A DNA stretch of 21,562 bases from Chlamydiia bacterium (GTDB taxonomy: Bacteria; Chlamydiota; Chlamydiia; Chlamydiales; JAAZZY01). This document shows, in pieces, positions 1 through 7,138 of this stretch. Where the stretch lies: the NCBI GenBank assembly GCA_014239035.1, contig JAAZZY010000012.1, positions 1-21,562 of the forward strand, read 5' to 3'. Position 1 is the first letter of the stretch, and each line of letters begins with the position of its first letter. A program made the translations under genes and the position numbers. The notes beneath the pieces were generated by a model. That model was not told the origin of the DNA. It did no database searches and saw only the letters and a list, made by a program, of their open reading frames with translations.

Positions 1-43
1 TCAAAAGGTGTGCGTTTTGAAACCCCTGTGAAAGGAAGTGAGG

Positions 44-292
44 CTAGAGTTTCTCCAGAAGCTGGCGGTGATTTTCCACCTCCCCTAACAAGTAACGATG
101 GAGTTGCTCAACGAATAAGCCCTGTATTGAACCGAGGTAGAGATCACACTCTGTATCGCGAGTTCTTGCAGCAGGTTGATCTGCACTTCCTGGAAGAGGT
201 TCTAAGGGGCTATCGAAGGGGTCGGGGTTAATTCTAAGCTCGTATGCCTGTCCCCAGTTTAAAGTAGGTGGTGCTATGGTAATTGATGACAT
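44..292 (-). CDS. Orphan 82-aa protein
   Basis: I do not recognise this protein. It starts with ATG preceded at normal spacing by GGAG, and a TATAAT hexamer lies just upstream, so this strand has better start signals than the other. The first half is rich in proline, aspartate and glutamate; the second half, from about residue 50, looks like an amphipathic helix ending in QLLEKL. There is no signal peptide or membrane segment. Its neighbour 479-1024 is on the same strand. The local base composition is visibly richer in G and C than the surrounding intergenic DNA. A competing frame on the plus strand is open from the left edge to position 231, so a partial gene on that strand cannot be excluded. 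Confidence 0.5.
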   Translation of the reverse strand: MSSITIAPPTLNWGQAYELRINPDPFDSPLEPLPGSADQPAARTRDTECDLYLGSIQGLFVEQLHRYLLGEVENHRQLLEKL

Positions 293-308
293 GGTTTTCT
301 CCGTTGTT

Positions 309-333
309 ATTATAGTTTTTTTAAATTTGTCAA
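309..333 (-). promoter_or_regulatory. Candidate promoter for the 82-aa gene
   Basis: Reading the minus strand, a perfect TTGACA (333-328) is followed by a perfect TATAAT (314-309) about 17 bases before the ATG. The spacer is only 13 bp, shorter than the usual 16-18, so either the two hexamers do not work together or only the -10 is used. Confidence 0.35.
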
Positions 334-408
334 ATTTTAAAAAAGGTTTGAATTTATAGCTACTTTAAATAAATTTTATACAACAAAGAGTTGTGAGTAC
401 TTGTTTTG

Positions 409-436
409 AAGAAAAAGCATAGAACCTTCTATGCTT
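409..436 (-). terminator. Rho-independent terminator after the NUDIX gene
   Basis: A perfect 10-bp inverted repeat (AAGCATAGAA / TTCTATGCTT, 2-nt centre, 415-436) is followed on the minus strand by a T-rich run (TTTTTCTT). It lies about 40 bases past the stop of the minus-strand NUDIX gene, where a terminator for the umuD-umuC-NUDIX unit would be expected. The stem is AT-rich, so it may be weak. Confidence 0.65.
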
Positions 437-478
437 ACTACTATTGACCTACTCTGGAGAAGGGTATAGAAGTTTGGT

Positions 479-1024
479 TTATAAAGAGAGTTTCTCTTGC
501 ATTTTTAAAATGGAGGGGTCAAGGTCATAGACAGAAAAATCTTCGGGTTTGATCCAACGAAGATCGAGCGATTCTGAGCTAATTATTAGTGGGGCTTCTT
601 TTCTTATTTTTAAAAGGTAGCGCACATCATAGTGAAGGTGGGCTTTTTCTTGAGATCTTGCGGGAATTTCGTGAATAGATAAATCAAAAATCTGTGGGGA
701 GATTGCCTCAATTTCCTTTATGCCAGATTCTTCTTGAGCTTCTTTAATAGCCACTTCTAAAAGGTTAGGGTGTCCATCTGCGTGACCGCCAAGTTGTAGC
801 CACTTGTTTAACTTTCTATGATGGGTAAACAAGCAGGCGCTTTGATCAAAGTTCCAAAGCCAGCAAGATGCTGTGAGATGGCCAAAAGTTAGCTCCCTTA
901 AAAAGCATCGGTCATTCTCTTTAACAAAGGTGATAAATTGATTAGCAATAAAGATTTCTTCTTCTGAGCACCATTTGGTGCTTTTATAGAGATTTATAGC
1001 CTCTATGACCTCTTTTCTGTGCAT
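479..1024 (-). CDS. NUDIX hydrolase downstream of umuC
   Basis: A NUDIX-superfamily hydrolase of 181 residues; such enzymes cleave nucleoside-diphosphate-linked substrates, but the substrate here is unknown. The Nudix box spans about residues 80-102 (GHADGHP through KEAQEESGI). It keeps the catalytic E95, E98 and E99 core and has Lys for the usual Arg. The first conserved Glu of the consensus is replaced by Pro86. The GGHADG form with this change is common in one NUDIX subgroup whose members also carry an HLTAS segment, seen here at 49-53. The ATG lies 39 bp after the umuC stop on the same strand, with a weak AGAGG-like site, so co-transcription with umuDC is likely. That context suggests, as inference only, clean-up of damaged nucleotides. 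Confidence 0.85.
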   Translation of the reverse strand: MHRKEVIEAINLYKSTKWCSEEEIFIANQFITFVKENDRCFLRELTFGHLTASCWLWNFDQSACLFTHHRKLNKWLQLGGHADGHPNLLEVAIKEAQEESGIKEIEAISPQIFDLSIHEIPARSQEKAHLHYDVRYLLKIRKEAPLIISSESLDLRWIKPEDFSVYDLDPSILKMQEKLSL

Positions 1025-1063
1025 ATTTAAGGGACCTCTTTATTGTTATTTAATAGAAAGAGA

Positions 1064-2299
1064 CTAAATCATTATCTCTAAAATTTCATCAAAACTTGTT
1101 GTGTATCTTTGAGAGAGTCTCTCACTTTTAGAACCCCAGGGTTTTGAAAAGCCTTCAGCTAGATAGAAAAGAGTTTCTTGGCCATAGCGGCCATTTATTT
1201 GATCTAGCGTATGCATTAATTTGTTATGCTTGGGGTTCTCTGTGGATCTTAAATCAAATTGTTGGTGCTCTTGAGAGGAGAGTTGCCAAAAATAGATACC
1301 CGCTTTTTTGTAACGGGTTTTTTTATACATTCTTTTGAGCAATAAAAGAGCTGAATCAATTAAAACAGGTGTAGTGTTTGTCGAATAAGTCAGAGACAAT
1401 GAGCTCTGAGAGACGCCCTCTTCTGTTTTTAAATAAAGAGATATAATTTGAGTCAGAAGGCCTCTTTTACGCAGCTTAGAAGCGGCTTGGGCTGTATAGT
1501 GAGCCACTGTTTCTTGCAAGTGTTTGAGCTCTTCAATAGGTGTTCCAAAAGTCTTGGAGTAGACGAGTGATTTTTGAAAATCTGTTTTTGTTGTTTCAGG
1601 GTATGAGCAGACTTTTCCTTGAAGCTCTAAGAGTGTTCGAAGTCCCGGTAGGTGAAATTTAGATCTCATCCATTCATGAGAAGTGCCTTTTAGTTGCAGA
1701 GCATTGTAGATGCTGTAAGAGATCAGTTTCTTACTTGTTTTTCGCCCAATTCCCCAGATGTCTTCAACAGATATTTCTTTTAAGATTTCATCTTTCTCTT
1801 CCATGAAAGAAAATACGGTTAGGCTATTTTTTTTAGCATAGAAGCTGGCAGCCTTAGCAAGTGTTTTAGTAGGTCCTAGACCAACTGTAACAGGAATGCC
1901 CGTCCACTTTTTTACTTTTTTTTGCAGGGCAAAAAAGTCTTTTAATGACTCAACGGTAATGGGAATAAAAGCCTCATCAATAGAGTAGATTTGCATATCT
2001 TGAGAGAAGCTATAGAGAACTTCCATCACACGATTTGACATATCGCTGTATAGGCTGAAATTTGGAGAAAAGGTATATATAGAATGAGCATCAATGAGGT
2101 GCTGATACATAAATATTGGTGCTCCTATAGGCAGGCCAAGCTTTTTACTTTCATTAGATCGTGCAATAATGCAGCCATCGTTGCTTGATAAAACAACGAC
2201 AGGTTTCTTTTCTATTTGGGGTTTGAAGAGTCTTTCACATGAAACATAGAAGCTGTTACAGTCAACTAAGGCATACCCTTTAAAAACTGTGGATGGCAT
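1064..2299 (-). CDS. umuC: Y-family DNA polymerase V subunit UmuC
   Basis: Catalytic subunit of a translesion DNA polymerase that copies past lesions together with processed UmuD. Counting from the chosen start (411 aa; E. coli UmuC is about 420), the catalytic metal ligands are visible: D13 in LVDCNSFY and D108-E109 in YSIDEAF. A helix-hairpin-helix segment (EDIWGIGRKTSKKL) follows, then the little-finger region. The C-terminus has the UmuC-type ending (RYGQETL, later LSQRYTTSFDEIL). The open frame extends 16 codons further up to 2347, but that stretch overlaps umuD more deeply. ATG 2299 has GGGGA about 10 bases upstream and gives the family's usual N-terminus. The 20-bp overlap with the umuD end suggests translational coupling. 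Confidence 0.95.
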   Translation of the reverse strand: MPSTVFKGYALVDCNSFYVSCERLFKPQIEKKPVVVLSSNDGCIIARSNESKKLGLPIGAPIFMYQHLIDAHSIYTFSPNFSLYSDMSNRVMEVLYSFSQDMQIYSIDEAFIPITVESLKDFFALQKKVKKWTGIPVTVGLGPTKTLAKAASFYAKKNSLTVFSFMEEKDEILKEISVEDIWGIGRKTSKKLISYSIYNALQLKGTSHEWMRSKFHLPGLRTLLELQGKVCSYPETTKTDFQKSLVYSKTFGTPIEELKHLQETVAHYTAQAASKLRKRGLLTQIISLYLKTEEGVSQSSLSLTYSTNTTPVLIDSALLLLKRMYKKTRYKKAGIYFWQLSSQEHQQFDLRSTENPKHNKLMHTLDQINGRYGQETLFYLAEGFSKPWGSKSERLSQRYTTSFDEILEIMI

Positions 2300-2705
2300 G
2301 TAAAACAATTCCCCAGATAGAAAAATCCATCTCTTTAGTGATCTCAATAGGTGAGTATTTTTTGTTTTCAGGAATTAAGAAGTATTTCTTTTTAATTTTT
2401 TTAATCCTTTTAACCGCAAACTCACCATTAACGACTGCAACGATAATTTTACCATCTTTAGCTTGAATAGAGCGATCAACAACCAAAATATCACCTGATA
2501 AAATTCCAGCCCCTTCCATGGAATCACCCTCCACGCGAACAAAGAAAGTAGCCGCTGGGTGCTTAATAAGTTCTTCGTTGAGGTCTATTTTTCGGTCTAT
2601 ATGGCTTTCTGCAGGAGAGGGGAATCCAGCAGAAACAGGCGTAGAAAATAAAGGTAAAGATAGCTCTGAATTTTCTTTTAATGGCTCGGTGGAGGTTACT
2701 TTCAT
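2280..2705 (-). CDS. umuD: UmuD, self-cleaving translesion factor (S24 peptidase fold)
   Basis: Partner of UmuC; in the known system RecA filaments trigger self-cleavage of UmuD to UmuD', which activates polymerase V. The 141-residue length is normal. The predicted cleavage site is A26-G27 (PVSAGFPSPAE), the equivalent of the Cys-Gly bond in E. coli. The catalytic dyad is present: S62 in VEGDSMEG and K99 in FAVKRIKK. It is first in a umuD-umuC-NUDIX unit and diverges from the NUDIX gene at 2881 with 175 bp between them. I see no LexA box of the CTGT-N8-ACAG type upstream, so SOS control is not evident. The ribosome-binding site is weak (GAG only). Confidence 0.95.
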   Translation of the reverse strand: MKVTSTEPLKENSELSLPLFSTPVSAGFPSPAESHIDRKIDLNEELIKHPAATFFVRVEGDSMEGAGILSGDILVVDRSIQAKDGKIIVAVVNGEFAVKRIKKIKKKYFLIPENKKYSPIEITKEMDFSIWGIVLHAIHSF

Positions 2706-2880
2706 AAGGAGCTCTAAGTGTTAATTTTGAGCGCATACTAAAAGAAAGGGATATTTGAGGGCAAAATGTTTTAGATCTCTTTGTAGACTTTTCTTCTATG
2801 AGCCAAATATTTTAGCTGATGCCAATACTCCAAAAATGGTAAAATGTGTGGCTAAAGTATATAAATAATTTGGTTTTTAA

Positions 2881-3309
2881 ATGAATGATTCTTCGGATAA
2901 ATTTATAGTAGCAGTAGTTGCCGTGATCATAAAAGATGATAAATTTCTAATCATGAGGCGCTCTGAAAATAAAAAGGCGGGTCCTAATATTTGGGAGACC
3001 CTTTCTGGGCGTGTTGACCATGGTGAAGATCCCTATGATGCTGTAAAAAGAGAGATCTTAGAAGAGTGCTCTTTGGACGTAGAGGTTGAGAGAAGGCCAG
3101 TAGATACCTACATGACTAGAAGACTTGGTCATCCCATGCTCTTAATTGTATACGGCGCTAAATACCTATCTAAAGAAGTCATCTTGTCTGAAGAGCACAC
3201 CGAGTACAAATGGGCATCTATTGATGAGTTTGCATCTCTTACTCCTTTAAAGCGCCTTGTTGATGCGACTAAAAAAGTTCTTGAATTAGATTCCAAAGTA
3301 GGGTCTTAG
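2881..3309 (+). CDS. NUDIX hydrolase (MutT-like fold)
   Basis: A 142-residue single-domain NUDIX hydrolase. The Nudix box is near-perfect at residues 43-65: G43, E49, then REILEECSL with E58, E61 and E62 as metal ligands. The usual Gly before the last hydrophobic residue is Ser64. The N-terminal strand (IVAVVAVIIKDDKFLIMRR) is typical of MutT-like enzymes that hydrolyse (d)NTPs or related nucleotides, but the substrate cannot be read from sequence. The start has no clear Shine-Dalgarno sequence; an AT-rich TATAAAT lies about 15 bases upstream. It is transcribed away from umuD and its last 24 bases overlap the tail of the convergent gene 3286-3795. Confidence 0.9.
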   Translation: MNDSSDKFIVAVVAVIIKDDKFLIMRRSENKKAGPNIWETLSGRVDHGEDPYDAVKREILEECSLDVEVERRPVDTYMTRRLGHPMLLIVYGAKYLSKEVILSEEHTEYKWASIDEFASLTPLKRLVDATKKVLELDSKVGS

Positions 3310-3795
3310 CTGGTTTCTTAAGGTGGCGTAGTCTGCTTGTGCGGACTCAAAAGCACCCTCTGTCACGTCTAAATACAAATTGTCTACGGTATTGATAACA
3401 GCGTTAGGGTTTATTGCGGTATTTAACCCGGCGATGACTGTTGGATCTGCATTACGGTTACCTACGGGATAGCCTGCAGGAATGCGACTAGCTGCTACGA
3501 TGGTGATTTGGTTGATAAGGAGAATCGTTGCTTTAAGCTCCAAAATATCTGTGATTATAATTTGTGAGTTACTTGTTAAGAAACTTTGGTCAGTAATTGT
3601 AGCTGACTCGGCCTCAAAATTTTGGTTAATAGGAAATAGGTCTTGAAAGAGCTTGCCAAGTTGCAAAGCTAATTGGTTACTTAAAGAGACCTGAAGAGTT
3701 GCTTGAGCACCGTCAATAACCTGAGGAGGAGGGGCAGGGGTTATAAAAGTAGGATTGCTAGATCGTTGTGCTGATAAATTTGGTCCAAATGTCAT
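3286..3795 (-). CDS. Orphan 169-aa protein
   Basis: I do not recognise a family. ATG is preceded by GGAG about 11 bases upstream. The N-terminus is Ser/Asn/Pro-rich with a PAPPP run near residue 22, without a signal peptide. The middle (about 30-100) alternates Gln/Leu-rich helical stretches with a hydrophobic segment (IIITDILELKATILLINQITIVAA) that is too polar to be a clear membrane helix. The C-terminal part holds NTVDNLYLDVTEGAFESA and a helix ending in LRPYFGI. The gene is tail-to-tail with the NUDIX gene, overlapping by 24 bp. Its low charge and Asn/Gln/Ile-rich make-up resemble other orphans in this window (5896-6516, 7139-7639). A lineage-specific protein, possibly secreted, is only a guess. 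Confidence 0.65.
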   Translation of the reverse strand: MTFGPNLSAQRSSNPTFITPAPPPQVIDGAQATLQVSLSNQLALQLGKLFQDLFPINQNFEAESATITDQSFLTSNSQIIITDILELKATILLINQITIVAASRIPAGYPVGNRNADPTVIAGLNTAINPNAVINTVDNLYLDVTEGAFESAQADYATLRNQLRPYFGI

Positions 3796-3922
3796 AAGTT
3801 ATAGCTCCATTTTGTCATTTAAAGGAGACAGAGTAGCTTAAGCAAAATATTCTTTGAAATAGAAATTTTACTCAATAATTAAGAGTCTTGTTCTTAAAGG
3901 AGAAAAAAAGAACCCTGCAAGG

Positions 3923-4378
3923 CTAACAAATCACAATAAGCCTATCGCTTAAGAGATTCCAAAGTAGGAAGAAAATGTAGATAGCTTTAAATGTCCAAAG
4001 AGCTGTTCTAAGCCAATTGGTCCAAATCAACCGGTAAATTACATTCTCATTTTTTTCTCTTTTTAATACGTTATAGCAGGGCACTTGGATCATAAAAGTT
4101 GTGATCCAAATAAGCAGCGTAAAAATCAATAAAATGAGTACCGCAAAAAAATTAGGGTAGGGGATAAACATCAAGATCACGACAGAGACAAGCTCTATAG
4201 CCATAGCGCTCATGACTGCAATCCCTGTTCGAGATTGATGAAAAATAAAGGGGTTATGGGCCGGATCGTAATTGAGATATAAAAAGATGGGGTAGTGAAC
4301 AACTTGCACAAACCAGATAACGCCAAATAGATAAAGAGAAAACACAATGTGAACTAGAAACAGAAAAATAGAAAGCAT
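3923..4378 (-). CDS. Four-helix integral membrane protein of unknown function
   Basis: A 151-residue protein with four strongly hydrophobic segments (about residues 1-25, 50-75, 80-98 and 125-145). It matches my memory of an unnamed bacterial membrane family with the signatures FWFVQVVHYP (here IWFVQVVHYPIF), HxxRTG (here HQSRTG) and QVPxxxxL followed by TNWxRTAxW (here IQVPCYNVL, later TNWLRTALW). All three are present, so the gene is probably intact and functional although its role is unknown. I chose ATG 4378, which has GGTGG seven bases upstream; the frame also allows GTG 4387 or TTG 4390. It diverges from the DUF4396 gene at 4554. Confidence 0.8.
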   Translation of the reverse strand: MLSIFLFLVHIVFSLYLFGVIWFVQVVHYPIFLYLNYDPAHNPFIFHQSRTGIAVMSAMAIELVSVVILMFIPYPNFFAVLILLIFTLLIWITTFMIQVPCYNVLKREKNENVIYRLIWTNWLRTALWTFKAIYIFFLLWNLLSDRLIVIC

Positions 4379-4553
4379 ACAAGCCACCAACTTATTTAGA
4401 ATATCTAACCTATACGAATAAGCCCATTTTTATGCAAGATTGCCTAGTCCTCTCATTTTAAAAGAAATAGAGTTCCCTCTCACTATGTGTTGGCTGCGAA
4501 GGTTTGACAATTTCTCAGCCTTTCGATACCACTAAAAGAAAGAGGGAAAATAG

Positions 4554-5273
4554 ATGGATGTTCTTTTAACGATATCCTGGATCTTTCTAGGGATTGGTCT
4601 TTTATCATCTATTATCATCTATGTAGATATCAACATGGGCCGTTATCAAGGAATGCCCATTATGAATGTATGCTGGCCTATCACTGCGTTATATTCTGGG
4701 CCTATTGCTCTATTTATGTATTTTAAATATGGCCGTCCTAAGAAAATGAAGATGGACCACAGTAAAATGAAAGCGCAGCACGGCTCTCACTCGGGGCATT
4801 CTAAGCATAAAATGAAGCATAAGCCTAGTTGGGTGCAGATATATATATCTTCTACTCACTGCGGGGCTGGGTGCGGCTTAGCAGATATTGTTTCTGAGAT
4901 TATGATCTACTGGGCAGCTATTACCATACTTGGGCATACTATCTGGGCTTCATACTTTATAGACTATGGGTTTGCTCTAGTCTTTGGATTTGCTTTTCAA
5001 TACTTTAACATTGCTCCAATGAAACCGGATCTCTCTACTTGGCAAGTCACAAAAGATGCGGTCAAAGCCGATGTTCTATCTTTAACAAGCTTCCAGCTAG
5101 GGATGTATGGCTGGCTGCTGGCTGTTCACTTTATGTTCAACGGCATGTTAAATGCTTCAAGTCCAATCTATTGGTTTATGATGCAAATAGGATTAACTAT
5201 TGGCCTTTTGACAACCTACCCAGTCAATTATTGGCTCATAAAAACGCACATTAAAGAGTCCTGCGCCCATTAG
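4554..5273 (+). CDS. DUF4396 family membrane protein with His/Met/Lys-rich loop
   Basis: Matches the DUF4396 family as I know it: an N-terminal membrane helix (about 4-25), CWPITALYSGP (40-50), then STHCGAGC (100-107) followed by further helices, APMKPDL, a KADVLSLTSFQ segment, and a YWFMMQIG helix near the C-terminus. The function of the family is not established. Residues 61-91, between the second helix and the conserved core, form a loop rich in His (6), Met (4) and Lys, together with H102, C103 and C107. This suggests metal binding or transport, perhaps copper, as an inference. The ATG has a good GAGGG site eight bases upstream. A perfect TTGACA (4504-4509) lies upstream, but the matching -10 is poor. 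Confidence 0.85.
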   Translation: MDVLLTISWIFLGIGLLSSIIIYVDINMGRYQGMPIMNVCWPITALYSGPIALFMYFKYGRPKKMKMDHSKMKAQHGSHSGHSKHKMKHKPSWVQIYISSTHCGAGCGLADIVSEIMIYWAAITILGHTIWASYFIDYGFALVFGFAFQYFNIAPMKPDLSTWQVTKDAVKADVLSLTSFQLGMYGWLLAVHFMFNGMLNASSPIYWFMMQIGLTIGLLTTYPVNYWLIKTHIKESCAH

Positions 5274-5358
5274 TAATACTTTTATAATTAGACTTTTACG
5301 AAGTAAAGTTGCAGTAAGAGGTAGTTGGATATGATGCAATCAGTTTAAAATCCGTTAA

Positions 5359-5882
5359 AGCAGTTTTTTAGCAACAGTCAAAAGAGAGCATGTTGCAGAA
5401 TTCAAGTTCATTGATGGGCCTAGGAAACTATTTAGGCGAAAAAAGGAGGATTTTGAGTCTCTTAGAGCTAGAATCTATAAGGGTCAGCTATTCCCTCTAC
5501 AACGATTGTTGAAGTGCGCTCAGGAGCAAGTCCTTTATCTTCATTAATTCCCCGCTTATTTTTATTTAACTGCACTCCAAAGACTTCAGCTCCAAACTAT
5601 GGAACTGAAATGACTCTTTTAAAATCTCAAACTCCTACAGAGATGCAGGAAGTTATTTCAAGCAGGGTAGAGAAACCTTGAAACTAAGATATGCAGGCGG
5701 CGCATGATAGGCCCGATGATTTTCTGCTTGCAGCAGAGGTATCTATTGAAGAAGATAGAATTTAAGGAGTTACAATGGGTAGCTGATCTCAAAATTCGTT
5801 CGTAGGTTTTCAAATGGAATATTTTGAAGATACACTATCTCAAACACCTTTCCACTTAGGTCTAGAAATCTCATCCCTTTAA
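5359..5882 (+). pseudogene. Decayed coding region, family unknown
   Basis: This fills the longest gap in the window (5274-5895), which has no intact gene. One frame is open from 5359 to a stop at 5545 (62 codons, no start codon), with protein-like text such as GPRKLFRRKKEDFESLRAR. The next frame is open from 5481 for 66 codons (TTIVEVRSGASPLSSLI onwards), and the same frame continues to 5882 broken only by stops at 5679, 5685, 5763 and 5784, with stretches such as AAHDRPDDFLLAAEVSIEED. A single frameshift near 5478 would join the two. I recognise no family. Open stretches of this length can occur by chance, so this is moderate evidence for an old pseudogene. Confidence 0.4.
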
Positions 5883-5895
5883 AATACGCAGATAG

Positions 5896-6516
5896 CTATT
5901 GAAGTGAGCAATTATCTTGGGCGCGTCGAATAGCATGGCCAGGAAGAGCTCCAGTCGCTACAGCTATATTATAAGCAGAATGCATCATTGAATGTTCAGG
6001 AGGCTCTTCTTGGAAGCGCCATATTTGTTTTGGGTGAAGTGGACTTGGGTCATTTAAAGTAAAGTCGGTGGCAATCTCCGTTACATGATGACCTCTTAGA
6101 GTCAAATTAATGTGAGTACCTGGACCCAGGCCACCCCCGTGAAATGTAAAGCTATTAAGCGCGTCAACAAATTGGTAAGTGCGGTCAATAGAATACATTA
6201 CATGAATAGTCAAAGGCTCGGTTGGTGGGTCATTTAAAACAAAAGGGACTCTCTCTAATCCTCCACTCAGGGGTATCCCGTGATCTCTTGTATCTGCCAC
6301 TATTACGATATGGTTAACTTCATTCGGATCATTTGTACGAAATCTTCCACCAGTTAAACAGACTTTAGTATAAACATTGCTAGCGAAAGGTAAACTGTTT
6401 TCATAGGTTCTTGCTGTGCCTGTTTCTTTTGCAATATTAGGTTTATGTAAGAAAGTACCTGGAAGCAATTGCGCAGATAAATAGAAGCAGGGAACTGTAT
6501 TTTGTGGGCCAGTCAT
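5896..6516 (-). CDS. Orphan 206-aa beta-rich protein
   Basis: I do not recognise this protein. ATG is preceded by AAGGA at good spacing and a TATAAT further up. There is no signal peptide or membrane helix. It is rich in Thr, Pro, His and short hydrophobic strands (NHIVIVADTRD, LTIHVMYSID, THINLTL), so a beta-sandwich is plausible. FVLNDP (92-97) and FTLNDP (152-157) recur exactly 60 codons apart and are encoded by an identical 13-base stretch (6046-6058 and 6226-6238). This hints at a duplicated domain, but the rest of the two halves aligns only weakly. The gene diverges from the deoxyribosyltransferase-like gene at 6598 with 81 bp between starts. Its function is unknown. Confidence 0.65.
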   Translation of the reverse strand: MTGPQNTVPCFYLSAQLLPGTFLHKPNIAKETGTARTYENSLPFASNVYTKVCLTGGRFRTNDPNEVNHIVIVADTRDHGIPLSGGLERVPFVLNDPPTEPLTIHVMYSIDRTYQFVDALNSFTFHGGGLGPGTHINLTLRGHHVTEIATDFTLNDPSPLHPKQIWRFQEEPPEHSMMHSAYNIAVATGALPGHAIRRAQDNCSLQ

Positions 6517-6547
6517 TTTTTTCTTCCTTCTAAAATTTTAGCAAAAG

Positions 6548-6555
6548 ATTATACT
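6548..6555. promoter_or_regulatory. Overlapping divergent -10 elements
   Basis: In the 81-bp gap between divergent genes, TATAAT reads on the minus strand (6553-6548) and TATACT on the plus strand (6550-6555). They overlap and could serve the 206-aa gene and the deoxyribosyltransferase-like gene respectively. No good -35 is seen for either, and the region is very AT-rich, so chance matches are possible. Confidence 0.4.
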
Positions 6556-6597
6556 TTAAATTTAAATAAAAAAACATTCAAAAAAAAGGAAAATTTT

Positions 6598-7137
6598 ATG
6601 CAGATTAACGGATATCTATCAAATCAACTTGGTTTTTCCGAAGTAGGAAGACATGTCTTAGATACGCTCATTAAACCTAAAATAAAAGAAGCCGGCATTA
6701 CTGTTTTAGATCCTTTTAAGTGGGTCGGTGAAGAATTAGATTTTGATGAAATAGGTAAGCTTAAAGAGCATGACAAAGTAATCACATACTGGACTAACTT
6801 TAACGCAAAAGTCACTGTTATCAATAATAAGCTTATGCAAAACTCGAAATGTATGCTTGCTATTTTAGATGGAGGGCATGCTGTTGATGATGGTGTCGCA
6901 AGTGAAATAGGTTATTATGCTGCATTAGAAATAGGGCCTATTTTTGGATTGCGAACAGATTTTAGGTTAGCTGAAAATATGGTTGCCGGGATTAACCCGC
7001 AAGTTATGGGATACATTACACAATCTGGTGGAGAGTTAATCGAGGGAGCGAATGGGGTTGAGCGCTGGGCCGCTGCAATTAATGACTGGGCTCAAACTCA
7101 GCTTCAACCCGCAGATTCTAGCGTGGTATTAAAGTAG
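6598..7137 (+). CDS. Nucleoside 2-deoxyribosyltransferase-like protein
   Basis: A 179-residue protein resembling the nucleoside 2-deoxyribosyltransferase family, which exchanges or hydrolyses the glycosidic bond of deoxynucleosides in salvage. Visible family traits are the N-terminal GYLSNQLGFSEVGR segment, AGITVLDPF (32-40), and ILDGGHAVDDGVASEIGYYAAL (89-110), in which D91, D97 and E103 are candidate active-site residues by analogy with the D-x-G-x-A-x-E-I-G pattern. PIFGLRTDFRLAEN then matches the family's strand-loop after the active site. I chose ATG 6598, with AAGGA nine bases upstream; the frame is open further up, but that extension would run into the divergent gene's promoter. Substrate and direction of reaction cannot be stated. 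Confidence 0.8.
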   Translation: MQINGYLSNQLGFSEVGRHVLDTLIKPKIKEAGITVLDPFKWVGEELDFDEIGKLKEHDKVITYWTNFNAKVTVINNKLMQNSKCMLAILDGGHAVDDGVASEIGYYAALEIGPIFGLRTDFRLAENMVAGINPQVMGYITQSGGELIEGANGVERWAAAINDWAQTQLQPADSSVVLK

Positions 7138-7138
7138 G

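Noticed and set aside
1..231. Plus-strand frame open from the left edge to 231
   Set aside because: The overlapping minus-strand frame has ATG, GGAG and a TATAAT, and fits the strand of its neighbour; the plus frame has no visible start signals. It is kept only as an alternative in the 82-aa entry.
2300..2347. 16-codon upstream extension of umuC
   Set aside because: It runs deeper into umuD and lacks family similarity; ATG 2299 has a ribosome-binding site and the standard N-terminus.
2706..2880. SOS/LexA operator upstream of umuD
   Set aside because: No CTGT-N8-ACAG-like sequence or other convincing palindrome was found.
5291..5309. Hairpin after the DUF4396 gene
   Set aside because: The stem is short and bulged, with no T-run after it.
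6502..6597. Upstream extension of the deoxyribosyltransferase-like gene
   Set aside because: It overlaps the divergent gene's start and promoter, and ATG 6598 has AAGGA at good spacing.
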